Position numbers and translations under genes: made by a program. The notes under the pieces were generated by a model. The model saw only the letters and a program-made list of their open reading frames with translations, had not been told where the DNA came from and did no database searches. From Coturnix japonica (Eukaryota > Chordata > Aves > Galliformes > Phasianidae): a stretch of DNA of 64,000 bases. Shown one piece after another: positions 34,334 to 48,000 of this stretch (positions are counted from its first letter, which is position 1; each line of letters starts with the position of its first letter). Where the stretch lies: contig NC_029521.1 in assembly GCF_001577835.2 (NCBI RefSeq), positions 26,754,917-26,818,916 on the forward strand, given 5' to 3'.

Positions 34334-37300
34334 TATGGAGACTGCCTGTATTTGTTATCAGTATGTTCCTTTCTGAACTTTTTGCTGGAACTGTCCATAT
34401 AGCAAAGAATTGTCAGCATTTATCCTAAACATAGGTATAACTTCATGGCTATATGCAACTTTCTGTATGAATTAAATATCTAAATATCTGAATGCAGTGT
34501 TCTTAGGGATGTTCCACCAAGTGTTTTTAGCCGCCAGCAGCAGTTGGACTAAGTTGATGCCTGTGTCTTTATGACAAACAACTCTAAGATGAAAGCCCCA
34601 GCTGAGGTCTGACTCTGAGAACCGGGGGCTGTCCCACATGTGTCGGTTCCTCCCACAGCTGGGCACATGGCTGGCTCGCTTTGAAGGCAATGAAGGGTCA
34701 ACATCTAAAGAGGAGGGCAGCAGCTCTCATTTTTGTGTTTCTAGGCATTCTGGTACAATGTGTTACTACTTGATCTCCATTTGAAAAAAATATAAACAAA
34801 ACCCAACACCCAACAACAGAAAAGCCTGCATCATTTCAGTCTTTGTGGAGGTTATCTATTTCCCTTTCCATGCATGGCTGTACTAGCTAAAATATGTTTA
34901 TGAACTCTTCCCCAAAATCAAAAGCTGGATATCTGTGTGCTGGGGACTTTGCTAGTAAAGAAGGGCTTGAAACCTTAACCCTATGTTCAGGCTTGCTAGT
35001 ATGGATGTGCCGCAGTCCTGATGAAGTCGAATTCAAAGCGTCAGGATGTGTGCAGGGTCCTTCTGCTTTTGCAGTGACAGAAGGTGTATTTTATTGCTGG
35101 TTAACACTTTATTTTTAGGCATATGGATGATTCTTCTCCTGTACTATTTTTGTGCTGGTGTTACTTTGTGAATGACTTCTGATTTGTGTGCTTCCAAAGA
35201 AAACCAGTGAAGCTCTAATTCAAGCGCAAGAAGTGGTGCTAAAGTCAATGGGATAAAACAACAGAAAAATCACGTCAGGATCCATATCCAAATCATTGAA
35301 AAAGTTCAGAAGCAGATGATTTAGCAAGGAAGGTAGTGTCTTTATACAATAGTAGTCAAAACCAAACCAGAGTTCCTCTTCTTTTAGAGCTGGTTGGAAG
35401 CAGTAGCCTTCCATTCAGTTTTTGCCAATGAAAATGGGAGCTAATGAGCTACCTGGTGCTCATTAGATTTTCCCGGAGTCTTTACTCCAAAAATATTGTA
35501 TGAGTTTTCTGTGCAGCAGTGAGAGAACCAATTGCTCTTCATTTTTACAGGTACGTGATCTAAACAATAACAAGATGGCATGATCTTAACATTACTATAG
35601 AACCTTAGGATGTGAAATTAAATTTAAAGGCTAGTGAAAGAAAGTAACCTGCAGTTTATTTGTACTTGGTTGGATTATTTTTTGAATATTTTTACTTAGA
35701 GAATTTATAAATGCATACTGCTTTGTGATTAGGCAGAGAACGAAACAAATACCCTGAAGAAAATATTGCAAAGATAATGGATATTCTGTTTTGTTTAAAG
35801 AAAAATCCGTAGCCTTAAAGGGAAAGGATGGAACATGGGTGAGGGGTAGGCTGGAGGAGGCTAAGAAGTCTTTAGAGTTGGCTCAGCTGCGCCAAGTTTG
35901 AAGAACATCTCTTCAAATCTGCTTGAAGGTACTGTCAAAAGCATTTTTCCAAGGAAGATGGACAGATTAGACTAGAAGTACACACAAGTACTGAAGTCTC
36001 AATTCTGACCTGAGATTAAATAATGCAAATAATATTAATGAAGGTAGGGTGGCTGTCTGTCCTCTGGGATGAAAACAACTATCATCTCAGCGCCGCAGTG
36101 AAGACTGTATTATCTCCATCACTTCCACTCTTTAGAAGTGTGTTCAGCATATCTGAGCAGCGCCATTGACTTCCTTGCACGGACAGCTTGCTTGGGGGTG
36201 TTCTGCAAGGCTGAGACCTCCAGGATCACTCTCTTTGAGTCAGTAAAGCTACACTGACAGAACTGAAGTGAAACAAATGATTAATGACTGTTAGGAAAGG
36301 CCTACTGTGTTGCTTTGTCCCTTGTCCTCCAGGCATGTTTTCTGTTTTAAACCATTTTGGTATTAAACAGACTCAAACTGTGCACTTCTCTCTTGAGAAA
36401 TTTTTTTTGGCAGCATGAGAAATCTTCTTGACTGTTCTGATTAAATTTTCCTTATTCTCATCTCATCCTTTCTCATATGATTCCTTTTTCAAATAGTTTT
36501 CATACTCCTGTTACTTTGTCTTGCTGGTTTAACAGCTTTTCTCTCTTCCTTCCAGCTGGTCAGCTTGGATGGTGCAGATTTTGTGCAGTCACTCCTCAGG
36601 ACAAATTCATTCCCAGCAGTGGCTTCCTAGGAGGTGTGCCTAGGGATAGAACCTGTTGTGCAGGCAGGTTGAGTCTGGTCTTACTGGCCCACCACAAAGT
36701 TGGATGAAATAACTGGTCTAATGCAGAGGGGCCCGGGCAATACAAGAGGGACTACATCAGGATATTTCTGATCGGTTTCTGTGAGTGAAGTTGCTTATGG
36801 AGTCCCCCATTCACCAGAGGTTGCCAAAGAGGCAGTTCATAAGCAGTAGCAACAATTTTTGTATTGGCTGAATATTCATAATTTCACTATAAGCTCAGCA
36901 TTTCCCAGTAGGCTGAGGTTATATTACAAGTTGCAGAAGTTACCTTATGTCTGTACAATACCATTTTTACTTAACTACGCAAAGGGTCAGGCTGCCTCTT
37001 GTTGGGTGTGCAGCATGCTGAGTGCTAGGATGCTGTTTCCTAGTTCTCAATACTCCAAGACTATTCTGCTCTTCCTAGCAGCCTTCTCCCAACAAATACA
37101 TTTGTACTATTTTATTTCCTCTCTTTGTTGTAGAATTTTAATATTTTTTCTAGACTGAAATTTCTTTTTTGTATTCTTACCCCTTTTAAAATCTTTTTAA
37201 TCTTCCCACTTTGCTTTTCCTGTACTCTGACAACACTTCTGAATTTGCTAGATCTTTAACATAGTGTTTAAAACATGCTTAACTAATTTGAATTAGATGT

Positions 37301-39379
37301 CACTGTACTGGACATATCTCAGGCTTCATATAATTTCTCCCTGGTATTGTCCTTGATTGTTCTTTAGTCAGTGCTGAGTCTGTGTGACAATGCTCCTATA
37401 TAAAATGAGTAAAAATTTATTTTCCACGCATGTGTTATGGGAGACCTTCATAATTCTACAGGAAGTATTTTATTCCAGGGAATGTTTTCAAATTCAGGAA
37501 GCCATCTAGTGTGTCATAGGAAAGGGGCTACCTGCCAGGAGGACAGAGAAACTGTGACACTACAGTTGTATTCACTTGGCAGCATCTGCAGAAGGGAATG
37601 ATGGAGATTTTCTCCCAGTGAGAAAGGAGGGAGAAAAAAAAGAGAGAGAGAAATGCAGCTGGAAGAATAGAAGATTCAGAAATGAAGGGAAGATATCAGC
37701 CATGCAAAGTTCAAACAGCACCAGTGAGTCCTTAGTGATGTTTCTGTCAAAATACCCCTGTAGGCAATGCAAGGGAAGTGACATCTTTAACAAGCAGATG
37801 AGCTGGGAAGGATGGATGCTAGGCTAAATCATCATTTAGCCAAGGTTGCCAAAATATAGCTAGAACCAAGATATATATATTTCATATTGGTACTGCTCAC
37901 TGCTTGTCATTCTGCTTTCTCTTGCATTTCTGCTATTTTTTCTCCCTGCTGCTTTTCTTCCTTCTCCTCTTAAGTTTTATTTCTTACCAAACATGAAGGT
38001 TAGATTGACTGAATGAAACTGAATAAAAATTCAGGCTGCCTTTTTCCATGTTCAGATTTTTATTTTTTTTTTAATTTGTTTTTTAGTTCAGTGCTCCTTA
38101 TGTCTATGAAGTTGTTTGCCTTTGGTCCAGAAGATTCCAGTGATAGGTATGGTAGAAATCAATTCAGTGATCTTGGTACTTATATGGCAAACATTTCTCC
38201 AGCAAAAAATCAGTGAGTCAACTTTCCTGCCCTCTTTTGAGAAGCATGGTGCAAAAATGCAATTGTTCACCCTGCAAGTTCTGCAGAAAACGTTACTTAG
38301 GTAACAATTAGAGAAAATTAAGAGAATCTGAACACCCAGCCGTAATCCTACTATTAAAGGAAGGACAGTTGTCCAGTGCAACATTTGTATTCAGTACATT
38401 TTTTGCACCACTTTCCAAGAGTTGGGACCGTTCTATGAATAAACCCTTTCTGTTTCCTTCCATAGCGATTTCCCATGTACATTTAATCTCCAAGTCATTA
38501 TTTTGTGTTTTCTGAGGATGCCAAGTTATAAATCATGCATTGACTGAAAATTATTCATAAAACACACATCTGGGAAAGTCTGTTCTTTGTTTATTTTGCC
38601 AGCAGCTAAGTTTTAGGAAGAATTATTCAGATGACTTATATGTGACGTAAGCTTCTCTCAGTGTTACTGTATACCTTGCCTGGAAGCTTAGTGCTGTTAG
38701 AGTGCATCTCCTTTCCCTCTTTGCTCAATCAAAGACAGTGGTTCAGGAATTAAAAAGCAAACTTACAGTTCCTGGTGTGGAGGGCTGGACCTATAAGAGT
38801 ACAAATGTGCTCAAAGCGAAGCTGCTTCTTGCCCTGTAATGTTGACAGACACTGAATAGCAGCAGGTGCTTGCAGAATGGCATACACAGAATGACCCTTT
38901 CTCCAGGTGGGAAGGTTCAAGTCTACTCTTTGTCCCTTTTCATCTCCTAATTCTGTATCCTTTCTGAAATGAGTGATAAACACTACCCTTGTACTGAGGC
39001 ACAACTTGGTGCCTGTTCACCATGGACAGTGACAGTGATGCTGAGTGCTTTATCCTCTGCTCTTTTCATGATTTTTCTTAACTGTTGTGCTTTTGTTTTC
39101 TGTTTTTCACTATCAGAGGTGTTCATTACTGGGGAATACTGACAGCAACCTCAGAAATTTGTCTGCGGAGATGAAATGTTTAATTTCATTTGTTCTGTAT
39201 AGCATGAGTTGTTTTCTTTCATGAGCAAAACTGTGCTGACACAGAATTGCAACCTTTTTTTTTTCATCCTTTGAGTGATTCAGTTCTGCAACATACTTTT
39301 GCAGCTCTTTGCAGGCTGCTTTTGTTACAACTGTCCTGAAGAAATTAATCTTGGCAGGAAATGTCATCTTGTTATTTAT
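34334..39379 (+). other. GRK5: GRK5 intron 1, middle part
   Basis: About 5 kb with no recognised gene or clear repeat family. Short AT-rich runs are present (for example TATATATA near 37872). Open frames are under 100 aa and look random. Confidence 0.55.
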
Positions 39380-39665
39380 CTATTTTCCAGACTATTTATG
39401 AATACACTGAGTAGTCCAAGTCCTATCGTAGATCTCTGGCACACCACTGTCTGCCTTGCTTCATTGTAAAATTCTTATCCTTTATTTCCAATCTTGCCAA
39501 CTATTACTAACTCACAAGAGGTTCTCTTCTCACAAAACAGTTGACTTTCAACAGAAATTGTTCAGAAATTAGCTTTCAAAAAAAAAAAAAAAAAAAAAAC
39601 AAAACAAAAAAAAAAAAAAAAAAAAAGCCACTTTTGAAATCCAAGTATATGTGTACTGAACAGTC
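39380..39665 (-). mobile_element. Old CR1/L3-type LINE fragment (RT palm region)
   Basis: Read on the minus strand, the copy shows a degraded YLDFKKAFD-like segment (near 39640-39660), then a degenerate stretch, then SGVP (near 39455) equivalent to the RT motif SGVPQGSVLGP, and traces of FNIFIND. The order fits one ancient reverse-transcriptase fragment, heavily decayed. An A-rich tract (39578-39626) interrupts it. Confidence 0.6.
39578..39626. repeat. A-rich tract (A22, C, A4, C, A21)
   Basis: Forty-nine bases are almost entirely A on the plus strand, with two C interruptions. It sits inside the decayed LINE fragment and is probably a simple-repeat expansion or assembly-sensitive homopolymer. 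Confidence 0.95.
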
Positions 39666-39779
39666 CTCGCAGGTAGGTGATGTAGTATATTGGTGGCATT
39701 TCTGTATTGGAGTGTGGAGAAAGTCTGGCTGTATTATCCATCTAGATGTAGTCTAATGAGTTTTGAACAGAAGATGATA

Positions 39780-40175
39780 ATCGCATCCCTCAATCTACAG
39801 ACTATCTTGATGTTCAAACAGCCCAAGATATTGCTGGCTTTCCTTGCTGCTAGGCATGCTGCTGGCTCATGCTCAATGTGATGTTTTCTGTACCCTTGGG
39901 CCTTTTAAACAGAGCTGCTCTTGGATATGAGAATATTGTGTGAGACAGAATAGAAAGTGTTGCTAAAATCAACTTAAATAATAACAACTGCTCTTCCTCT
40001 TGTCCACAAAACCAGTTGTTACATTGAAGAAGGCAGGCAGGCTAGTAAGAAATGATTTATTGTTGGTAAATTCATGATGACTGTGCCTGGTCTCCTTTCT
40101 GTGCCCAGAATATGCTATCAGATGACCCTATAACTGAAGTGAAATTGACTGACTATGCTGTCCCGAATCATCCAG
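39780..40175 (-). mobile_element. CR1-type LINE fragment with internal deletion
   Basis: On the minus strand, 40160 to 39935 reads as a degraded N-terminal RT block: HEFTNNKSFLTSL (family GFTKGKSCLTNL), FNVTTGFVDKR (family FYDVTTGLVDEG) and a KAFDTV remnant. Then 39925 to 39790 matches a region about 150 codons further on (EKDLGVL, MSQQCA, KKANNIL equivalents). The copy therefore lacks the central RT palm and is non-functional. Confidence 0.65.
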
Positions 40176-41832
40176 ATGTTCAGGTGTTGAAGACATCCTA
40201 GTTTTTTTGCATCTCCATTAACCTGATCTAAATACTTCAAGCCTCCAGCATCATTTTCTCTGGATGTACCTCAAGGATTTCCTTCTACGTAGTGGCAGAA
40301 TTAATGTCTTGTCAAGAGGATGGATGGGCAAATTTTTCTCAAGGAGAAGCTTTTTCTAGCCAAGGTACAGTGATAGGTCAGCATCTTGTACAACTGTCAG
40401 GCTGCTTAGACTGAAGTAAGACCCACCTGCCCAAACTTTGACTACTATTAGGTTGTTCTAGAGGTAGAGAAGAAAAGCAAAAAGCTGTGAAGGAGATTGG
40501 AATTTGCCAAATGATGGCAGTATTAAAAAGAGCCATCCTATGACATCTGATGATTGGTCAAAAAATCAAAGTTGCATGAAGAGCTGAAAGAAAAGATTCC
40601 ATGTGAACACGGTTAAAATGGGTGGTGTTGGAATCTACCCATCTAAACTGACGTTCTGAAGCTGTCTGTAAGGTCAGCAATCACTTTGAGGTTGTGGTGT
40701 GTTCCAGTAGGCTTGGCCACAATCTGTTTAAAAAAAATAAACCCAAAGCAAGTCTCTCCCCAAATCCAGCTAATCCTGTGGGTTTTGGGTAATTATTCTG
40801 TACTCTGTGTGCATTAAATACTTGCCTCTATCTGCACATACGTCAGATGTACAAAGCCCAGAACCAAACTCTTTCACCAAACAGTCTGACATGAAATCTC
40901 TATCAGGTTGCACTATGCTTGTTGTTTTGGCTAATGCAGTTCTCCAGCTGTAAAATGTTTGTTTGTCTGTGAAAAGACTACAAAGTGGAAAAACTTTGAT
41001 GGAGTCGGCATATTGTTTTCTTTTTCTTTTTTGGAATTCTGTTTGCCTTCAGCTTTCATGGGGATCGCATCATTTTTCCTGGATGCCATAAGTATTCGAA
41101 GTTTAGAGTGGCTGCCAGTGTGAGCAGTACAGGTATGAGCCATGCTCTGCTCATAAGCCCCTTGTGGTGGTCTCCACTGAAAACAGACTGTCTGAAAATA
41201 ACAGCACAACGTGACTGCACAGCACATCCGTGCTTTACACTGCTTTTAGCTAAAGTTGCTAATATTTTATTCTTGCTCATTAGCAGATTGTGGGCTGAAT
41301 AATACCAGGACGCTGGGATTATTCACAAAGTGGAGTGGAGTAAGTAAATGGAAGGTGCATGAACTTAGCTGGGAAAGGATATAGAGAAATATGTTATTTC
41401 TTGAGTGACCTCTCTAAGACTTCCTTGTGGTGGTTGGTATAAACAAACTGGTAATTGGAAATTTTAGAATAAATAAAAAAGGCAGCTTTTAAAAACCTGC
41501 ATATGTGCTCTATAATATAACCTTCCAAAATGAAGCTCAAATCTATATGCTACAAATCCTTTGCAAGGGAATTGTTAGAATATGTTTTTGAGCAAACATT
41601 TACCAGCTGTGTGAAGGTATGAAGCTTGTTTAGTAGCCCAGAAATATTTTACAAGGTGAGGACAGAGTGTGCTTTTGTTCAGGGTCCCTGGTCTAAATTT
41701 TCAAAACAAGTTATCAGTTTCTATTTATATTTCAGTTTTTACATACAGTGGATGGAGAAGAAATTAAAATGCAGAGTGAAATACTGGATATTAGACGTTG
41801 TTAAAATGTATGTTCTATGCTAGAAAGAGCTG
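40176..41832 (+). other. GRK5: GRK5 intron 1 spacer
   Basis: No recognised gene or repeat family; faint continuation of LINE similarity just after 40176 is possible. Open frames are under 100 aa. Confidence 0.5.
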
Positions 41833-42090
41833 AATCATAGCATCACTCAGGTTGGAAAAGACCTTAAAGAGCATGAAATCCAACCACAACCTAACCATTC
41901 TACCCTAACTCTAACAGCCTTCTGCTAAATCATGTTCCCGAGCACCACCTCCAGACAGTTTATAAACACATTCAGGGCTGGTGACTCAACCATCTCCCTG
42001 GGGAGCCTATTGCAGTGCTTAACAAGGTTTTCTGTAAAGTTTTTCCTGATATCCAACCTAAACCTTGCCTGGCACAACTTGAAATGTGAA
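41833..42090 (-). mobile_element. CR1 LINE 3' fragment
   Basis: The plus strand starts AATCATAGCATCACTCAGGT and GGAAAAGACCTTAAAGA, the reverse complement of a CR1 3' end. The minus-strand frame still reads FRLDIRKNFTENLVKHCN, RLPREMVESPALNVFI and LEVVLGN, the usual C-terminal CR1 ORF2 end. Diverged, and antisense to GRK5. Confidence 0.88.
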
Positions 42091-45000
42091 TGACCTGGTG
42101 TATAAGGGCTAGAGACAGAGGAGGATAGGCAGCAAGGCTTTGATCTCTGCACTTTGTTAATCTCAGTGCTCGAGGTTATCACTCAGATGTTGGAATACAT
42201 CTTCATGTTTCCGAAGGGGAATCACAGAAAGGTTGTGACTGTGTGAATCTGTTAGTGCAGGTGCAATCTGCAAGCTGCCATTCCATAGACACTGAAGGAG
42301 GTAAATGCATTTCAGATGTGAATAGTCCTGTAAGGTGAACAATTAGTTGACAGAGGCAATCTAAGCAATTTTTCATCAAAGTAAATGGTTCCCATCCTCA
42401 GCTCTAGCCTCCTTGTGTAGTAAAAGTCCCATTTTCTATAAGTACTTGGAGGGCCTGGCTCCTAATTCTGGCAAATGATCCTGAGAAGACCGTTTTAAGG
42501 GAGATTTTGCTAGTTCCATTAAGCAGATGAAGAGATTTGCAGATACTTCTCTTCACTAACATAGATCTGCACTCTGTTATCGTTGGATCTTTTAATCTGG
42601 TTTGATTGCAGATCACTGTGAACTACTCTAGTATCCCTGCAGATGAAGTTTTACTTGATCTCAGTAGATCTTAGTTCAACTGGAAGAAAAAGCCGATTTT
42701 TAGTATTACGCAATTTTGTACGGGAGTGAATTTCCCTCTTATTGTTTTCTTCTGAGGGGGGAAGAGGAAGGGGAACAATTTGTTAGGAATCAGTTGTTTT
42801 GACTTAAAAGAAGGGGAGAAAATGGCATCTTCCAATAAATATATATTTTTATTAAAGTCTGATACTGTGACAAATAGTTTAGACTTAGAACTTCATTCTC
42901 GGTATGTAAGCAGAGCAACCCCGCTGAGATTTGTGTGCACTGTGAAGATTAATGAAATATACTTTATAAAGACAGGCAATGATTCACTGAGTAAAAATAG
43001 GCAGCATCTTACAGGGCTTATAAACACAGCTATTAATTTTAGGACTAAAATCTTATATTCTTTTTTTGTCTTAGTCTGAGAAAACTGCCACTGATCTCTG
43101 TGGCACTGTTCAGTGGGTGCAAATATACCTCCTAGATTTTAAAAGTGGCCAGGGTTGCATTTTTGCTTACGTGTTTTATCTATTCTCTGAAATCCCTTTA
43201 TGATATTTTTACTGTATAAAATATTCATCTCTTCCATTTTCATCCATCCTCTTCGCCGCAAACCCTCCTTAATACATTTGCTGCAGTCTGTTAGCAATAG
43301 CAATTACAAAAGGAGCCACAGTTATCATGCTTCTCCTTTTCTACCTACCTACCTCAGGGTTTTGCAGTCTAGAAAGTACTCCTTGGTGTGAGTCACTAAA
43401 TAGATCTTGTGATTTATTTTTTGCAGTGTTGATTGTGCTTAAGGCTTAGGCTGCTGCTGTACTTCACTTTTGATTTGAAGGAAAGGGAATGATTTTCCTT
43501 TTTCCTCTCATAACCTCAGGTGTTGTAATTTTTCATCATTCTTTTCAGTGTCAGAGAGCAGCTTTCTTTGGCTTGATACAGTATGGTGGCGATCATCCCA
43601 ACAGCTCCTGTCTTGGTCTTCTGCATGAAGTCTATGTCTTCTTCCAAAAGAAGGAAGCTACAAAATTTGAATAAGAGCCGAAGGCTTGGCTCAGGCTCAA
43701 ATATATTACATTTTCTTTAATGGAACACACCATTATTTTCTGTTGAACCCACTAACCAATAGTTACTTTCTTTTTAAGGTGAAAGCACAAATAGCCATAT
43801 TTGGCTGCCAGCTCTTTTCGCTTGTAAGCCAGTGAGGTGAGCATAGAGATCACAAATAGAGTTTGCTGTTGCCTGCCTATATGAGCTGGAGGAAGAAGGT
43901 GACATGGCAGCCTGGAGATAGGAAGAAGGTAGAGAGATACAAGTCAGAAGGAATATGATGAGCAGTACAGGTTTGCCAACAGAAGTGATAGAATGACACG
44001 AAAATTTAGTTTTTCTTCAGTTTTCTCAACCTTCATATTTACTGCTGTTACTGTTCTTGCGAGTGCTTTATTTTTAGATTAAAGACAGGAATCATTCATT
44101 TTTTACACAGTGACCTGCCTATAGGAATCAATCTAGTTGACCTCACCAATATCTGCGTATTTAGAAAGTGTAAGTGAATGCCTGGTCTTCCATGACAGAA
44201 ATCTGAAACAACTGGCATAGACATAATGGCGGTGTGCCCCCATTTTGCCTTGCTTTTAAAAGCATAGCAGTGTTACTGGACAAGCAGACTCCTTACCAGA
44301 GGTATTCCATCTCACAAATGTTGCAACATAGTGAGATATGATGGGAATTTCCAGCAGGACACGTGCCATAATTATGATGTCGTTTATAAATGTTCCCATC
44401 TGTAGCTGTCTAAGTCTACATGGTGTTGTTCTACATGATTTTCATGAGGACATAATAGCATTGTGTATCTTCTGATACTAGAATGCGAGCAGACCACTGA
44501 GCACTGCTTTGGGTTGTGCACAGCAGGACTGCCACAGCAGGTTTTGGTTTTTTGCCTTGCAAGTTGTGTCAGATGAGGCTGGAGAATAGGAGAGCAGTCT
44601 CTGCCACCAGTTGGCTTTGAACATCTGAGTCAACTGCATAATCTCTCATGGTCAGAATGGCTTCTAAAACAGATCTGTAAAGCAGCTGAACTCAAGGACC
44701 TGGTGAAGTGAGTATCAGTACAGATACTTATGTTATGTGGAAAACATAGAATGTACAACTAAATTCCCTTCTGTTGTAGAGCTGTATGGTGTTTTTTTCT
44801 TTTTTTTTTTTATTTCTATGTATAAATCAGCATATTTCATTAGCTTTGTAGTAATTTTTAATACTTGGATCTGTGTATTCCACAGTAACTTACCCTCATT
44901 ATTCAGGAATCATCCCCTAGTTAATTGCTATGACTAATTTTTCAGCTTGGTTCTTTTATTAGCTGCGCCATGTAAGGAAATAAAAAATGCATGTCATCAT

Positions 45001-48000
45001 TAGTTATCTTACAGAGCAATCGTGATTAATGGCACACTAATGTCCAAACAGATCAAGGAACATTCCTGTAGTTGACACCCAAGCAAATTTTTCTTGGAAG
45101 GCACTGGAGACTTTGGCTGATGAGAACTTCAGGACTGAGATCAGATCTTTCTTTCTGCTCTAAATTGAGTAATATCACAAATCCAGGTGAATTCTTTCTG
45201 CTTCTTCCTGGTATTTTGGGAGACTACTCCTTTTTTTGATGTATCCTATTGTGTTCTTTCCAAAATGTGGGATAGCACACACATCTCACGTTTTCCTGAA
45301 TGTCCCTATTCATCACCAACTTTATTTATTTTTTTCTTTATAGGAATAGTTTAATTGTTGAAAAATTTTTCAAAGCTTTTCAAAATTTTTGTTTTGCCTT
45401 CCAAGTTTCGGGCTGTTCTGTGCTGACGTGAAAGGGAGTGGGCGCACACCTTCAAATCAGTGCTGTCCTGCTAAGTTTATAACCCATAGCAAATCATCGT
45501 TTCAGCTTTCAGTGATGGTTAAATGCATATTGCTACAAAATTCTTTAGTGTGCATTTAACTTTTTCTTGTGAAATTAGCTGCCATTGCCTGTGTCAGCAG
45601 CTCCATAATTTCACAGAAGTAGCCCTCAATGTTTCCTGTCCTCTTTATGAACTTTAGAAATATTATTTCTTTACTCCTCATGCTTGTAAACGGGCAAGTG
45701 CAGGATCCCTCAGTGCTGCTGAGGACAAACACAGCGAGGGATGCCGTCTCTTCTCTGAAGGGCAGAGGTCACACAGGAGGCCAGGCAAGGGACAGCAGCA
45801 GGATTGAGGTCCTTTGCAGCAGGGCTCAACTCTGCGCTGCAGAGCAAGCTGTCCTCTCAGCATAACACTCTTGTTTAAATTCTTGCAAGTATGTCCATAA
45901 CTGAGAAGTTTTACCGTAGTTTTCATGGCGTGGTGGTGTTGGTTGCAGAGCTGCTGGCTTCCTGAAGAAAATTTCCCAAGCAGATTAAGATCTGATGTTT
46001 TCTAAAGGACAAATATGGTCAAATACAGTGGAAAACAAGGGCTCCTGCTGCTACTGCTACTTACTGAACCTACAGCTGAATTCAGATGGATCGTGCTGTC
46101 CATGCCATATGAAAGCAGTGAGATTCACATGATTTTTGATGAAGAATGAAATCATTACATGAATAGCAAAGAGCTACTCTGGAAATCACTGAAGAACTGA
46201 CACATAGAAACCTGCAGCTCCCAAGAACCCTGTTTTTATTTTAATCTTTTCCATGCCTAAAAAGTTAAGCCAGTATATCATTCACCAGTTACATTATGCT
46301 TCACATAATAACATTCTTTCATCCTCTCAAACTATGATTTAAGATTTTGGCTTTGTGGGATATGTGCAGGTAAAATGTTATCTCAGGCACTGCAGTATCA
46401 ATGTAGGCTTTTGCTGCCAGCTGCTTTAAGATCCTGCATCTCAGATTGGGTGGTTTCAGACTGCACAAATTGTTATTTCAGACGCATTTTAAAATTGCAA
46501 TCAAAATATTTGGTTGCAAGATTAATATTATAAAGACTAATAAAGTAGAAATGAATCACGTGTGGTGAGTGGTTTTTCTCTCACCCTGATACTTCTGCCA
46601 GCTGACCGATGGCTGGCGGTACTTGCACTGAGCTCAGTGGTGACCCCAACTACCAGGCATGGAAAACAGTGGTTTGGTACAAAAGGAAATGAAGAACAAG
46701 TCATCTTCCTGCACAGCCTTTTGTTTCAAAGGGTTTTTGGAGGTTCACAAAAAAAATAGGGTTCTGCAAGCCAAGAGGGGATGGTTTGGGGCAAACAACT
46801 TCACCTCCACCACAGCTGTCTCCAGTTAGCAACAAATAGAAGAATGTATTGTAAATACTAAGTATATTGCTTGAACTCCTGTAAGACGAAGAGCATGTAT
46901 CTGTAGATTTGGTTAATAAATAATTGCAGTGTAAAATTAAAAATATGGAAAATATTTCCTTTTCTGATTTCTAAGTTATAAAATTAAAAGATTTATTAAC
47001 ACAGTTGCATACTACAAAAACAAACAAACAAAACTAGAGTATGTGCAGGTGATTAAAGGTATTTTTCACCTATGAATAACTTATCTCCCAAACCCCTACG
47101 AATGGAGAAATTTCTATATGTGGATGGTTCATCTCTCTTCCACAGAGAATATATGTGACTCCAGAGCCAACTTCTGAAAGGTGACTTGCAAGTAAAATCT
47201 GTGAGAGTTTCAAGAATTTATCTTAGATCATTGTTCCGTGAGGCAGCCATCCACAACTCAGTCTGCCTTAAGGACAAGTCTGGGACCTGTTTCCAAAGTA
47301 TATGAACAGCCGCAGTTTCTGTCAATTGGCAGCTGGGGACCTGAAATATCTGTTATTTTTTAGAGCGAGTCCGCCATGCTGCTGTCTGTGATTTAGAAGG
47401 GTAGTGTTTGCAAATCATTATAAAAACTTCCTTTTGTTTCATTTTGTAAGCTGTGTGATTTGGCTGGTGCGCAGGATGTCGTTAAACTCAAGGGTATGAG
47501 GCGTAATGGTTTTGTTTTAAAATCACAGTTTTAATGCATTTTAAGCGTTTTGAGCTCCAGAGGCATTCTTAGAACATGGAACATTTCTCATCTACCAAAA
47601 CTAAGGTTGAATTGAGCTGTGTTGTTGTTTTTAAGAAAGTAACACCTTTCAGGCTATCGTTTTCTGTAAAATCTTTCTAAATATTTTTCTGAAGACTTTT
47701 CTAAACTAAAATGTTGACCAGATGTGACAGGCTCCCATATTCAGGACAGAATATTTTGATGCTGCAGATGCTGAAGAAGTAATTCTTTCTTAACTACTTT
47801 ACCGTCTGTTTAACTGGCTTTCTGGCATCGCTGCCTTATGCTGCTCCATGTCGAGTCAGGGTATTATTTTATTTGGTTTAGAACATGCATTTGGGGCAGG
47901 TTTTTGCACCTCCCATGTATGAATGATACCATAGACGGGGCTTCTTAGCCTAAGACAAATACCAGTGGAGTCTGATGGGAAACGTGCCGCCCTAATAGAT

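Noticed and set aside
39578-39626. A-rich tract as the poly(A) tail of a processed pseudogene
   Set aside because: No gene-like sequence or target-site duplication was seen beside it. It interrupts a decayed LINE and looks like a simple-repeat expansion.
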